NCBI GenBank assembly: GCA_001771615.1
Contig: MEUF01000063.1
Location: 1-7,286, forward strand
Source of the DNA: a candidate division WOR-1 bacterium RIFOXYB2_FULL_48_7
GTDB lineage: Bacteria; Margulisbacteria; WOR-1; O2-12-FULL-45-9; XYB2-FULL-48-7
Reading direction: 5' to 3'
Length of the DNA: 7,286 bases
A program made the translations under genes and the position numbers. Positions 6,270 to 7,286 of the stretch are shown in pieces (the stretch's first letter is position 1; every line of letters begins with the position of its first letter). Under the pieces are notes generated by a model. That model ran no database searches. It was given only the letters and a program-made list of their open reading frames with translations, and had not been told where the DNA came from.

Positions 6270-7286
6270 ATGGCTGAAGAACGTCTCCCCCCACAGAACT
6301 TGACTGCCGAACAATCGGTTTTGGGTTCCATGCTGCTCGATAAAAATGCTGCTGTCCGGGTGATTGAGACCCTTAACCCGGAAAGTTTTTATCGTGACGC
6401 GCACCGCTATATTTTTGAATCGATCGTTACCCTTTTTGACCGGGGTGAACCAATTGACCTGGTCACCGTGACCGAAGAGCTGCGCAAAAGCGGAAAAATT
6501 GACGCAGCTGGCGGCTCAGTCTATATTGCCGACCTGCTTAACTCGGTGCCAACCGCCGCTAACGCCGACTATTATTCAAAGATTGTTGAAGAAAAAGCTA
6601 TTTTACGCCGGCTGATTGAAGCGGGGACAAGAGTTGTCTCCAAGGCTTTCAGCAATCCGGAAAATGTTGACCAAATACTTGATGATGCCGAAAAATCAAT
6701 TTTTGAAATTGCCTTAAAACGTTCCCGTGAAGGGTTTCACCGGATTGATTCTGTGATCAAAAAGGTGCTTGATAAAATCGATAGTATTTGCGGTAAACAG
6801 CAATCAATTACCGGCACGCCCACCGGTTTTCCCGATCTTGACCAGATGACTGCCGGCTTCCAAAATTCCGACTTAATCATTATTGCTGCCAGGCCGTCAG
6901 TTGGTAAAACTGCTTTTGCCCTGAATATTGCCCAAAATGCCGCCATTAAGCATAAGGTGCCGATTGCCATTTTTTCCCTGGAAATGAGCAAGGACCAACT
7001 GGCGCAGAGGATGCTCTGCTCCGAGGCCGAGGTTGATGCGCAAAGGTTGAAAACTGCCAGTCTCTCTGATACCGGCTGGAAAAAATTGACCAAAGCGCTG
7101 GGGCGTTTGTCGGAAGCCCCGATCTATATTGATGACACTGCCTCCATGACTGCAACTGAAATTCGCGCCAAAGCCCGTCGGCTTAAGATCGAACGCGGGT
7201 TAGGGCTGGTTATTGTTGATTATCTGCAGCTTATGCGCGGCCGAAGCACGGAAAACCGGGTCCAGGAAATTTCCGAAATTTCTCGC
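6270..7286 (+). CDS. dnaB: Replicative DNA helicase DnaB, N-terminal 339 codons (3' end outside window)
   Basis: Hexameric helicase that unwinds DNA at the replication fork and contacts primase. The reading frame stays open to the last base. The N-terminal domain opens with LPPQNLTAEQSVLGSMLLD (6-24) and includes DLVTVTEELRKSGKID (63-78). The linker precedes the RecA-like domain: TGFPDLDQMTAGF (185-197), Walker A ARPSVGKT (207-214, K213, T214), SLEMS with the likely catalytic E238, and Walker B VIVDYLQLM (314-322, D317). About 100-120 residues, including the expected arginine finger, lie beyond the window. The ATG at 6270 is chosen because conserved sequence begins right after it and an in-frame TAA stands 15 bases upstream. 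No intein interrupts the Walker A or Walker B region within the visible part. No Shine-Dalgarno site is seen, so translation would be leaderless or coupled to the gene 12 bases upstream. Confidence 0.96.
   Translation, partial: MAEERLPPQNLTAEQSVLGSMLLDKNAAVRVIETLNPESFYRDAHRYIFESIVTLFDRGEPIDLVTVTEELRKSGKIDAAGGSVYIADLLNSVPTAANADYYSKIVEEKAILRRLIEAGTRVVSKAFSNPENVDQILDDAEKSIFEIALKRSREGFHRIDSVIKKVLDKIDSICGKQQSITGTPTGFPDLDQMTAGFQNSDLIIIAARPSVGKTAFALNIAQNAAIKHKVPIAIFSLEMSKDQLAQRMLCSEAEVDAQRLKTASLSDTGWKKLTKALGRLSEAPIYIDDTASMTATEIRAKARRLKIERGLGLVIVDYLQLMRGRSTENRVQEISEISR

Noticed and set aside
6750..7286. Possible intein or insertion in dnaB, a common intein host
   Set aside because: The visible Walker A, catalytic glutamate and Walker B regions run without interruption; the remainder lies outside the window.

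Overview
This looks like a stretch of ordinary bacterial chromosome with moderate GC, densely packed coding and the standard code. It carries six genes, two of them cut by the window edges. Every gene has a recognisable bacterial family (DnaE, HisI, PutA-type proline dehydrogenase, UvrA, Trbp111-like tRNA-binding protein, DnaB). I see no phage, IS, CRISPR, tRNA or rRNA signal. The phylum cannot be fixed from these genes alone. The unusual gene order and the divergent proline dehydrogenase are compatible with a little-studied lineage, but that is a guess.

Left block (1-1246, + strand): the C-terminal end of DNA polymerase III alpha (dnaE), from the tail of its helix-hairpin-helix region through the clamp-binding motif and OB fold to the stop. 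hisI (phosphoribosyl-AMP cyclohydrolase) overlaps its last 8 bases, with its Shine-Dalgarno sequence inside dnaE. No other histidine gene is present.

Middle block (1239-3011, - strand): a 590-residue protein whose C-terminal two thirds is a PutA-type proline dehydrogenase barrel with its active-site residues in place. Its N-terminal ~165 residues match nothing I know, and there is no P5C dehydrogenase domain. Its end overlaps the end of hisI by 8 bases, tail to tail.

Right block (3098-7286, + strand): uvrA, then a stand-alone tRNA-binding OB-fold protein, then the first 339 codons of the replicative helicase dnaB. They are tightly spaced (10 and 12 bases) and may be co-transcribed. An 86-base AT-rich divergent region separates uvrA from the proline dehydrogenase gene. 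uvrA and dnaB both lack a Shine-Dalgarno sequence and both have a TAAAAT hexamer at about the distance expected for a leaderless transcript. The other three genes with visible starts have clear AGGAG/GGAGG-type sites.

Functionally the window mixes DNA replication (dnaE, dnaB), nucleotide excision repair (uvrA), tRNA handling and amino-acid metabolism (hisI, proline dehydrogenase). I found no convincing new multi-gene system. The points most worth a second look are the N-terminal extension of the proline dehydrogenase and the apparently leaderless starts.
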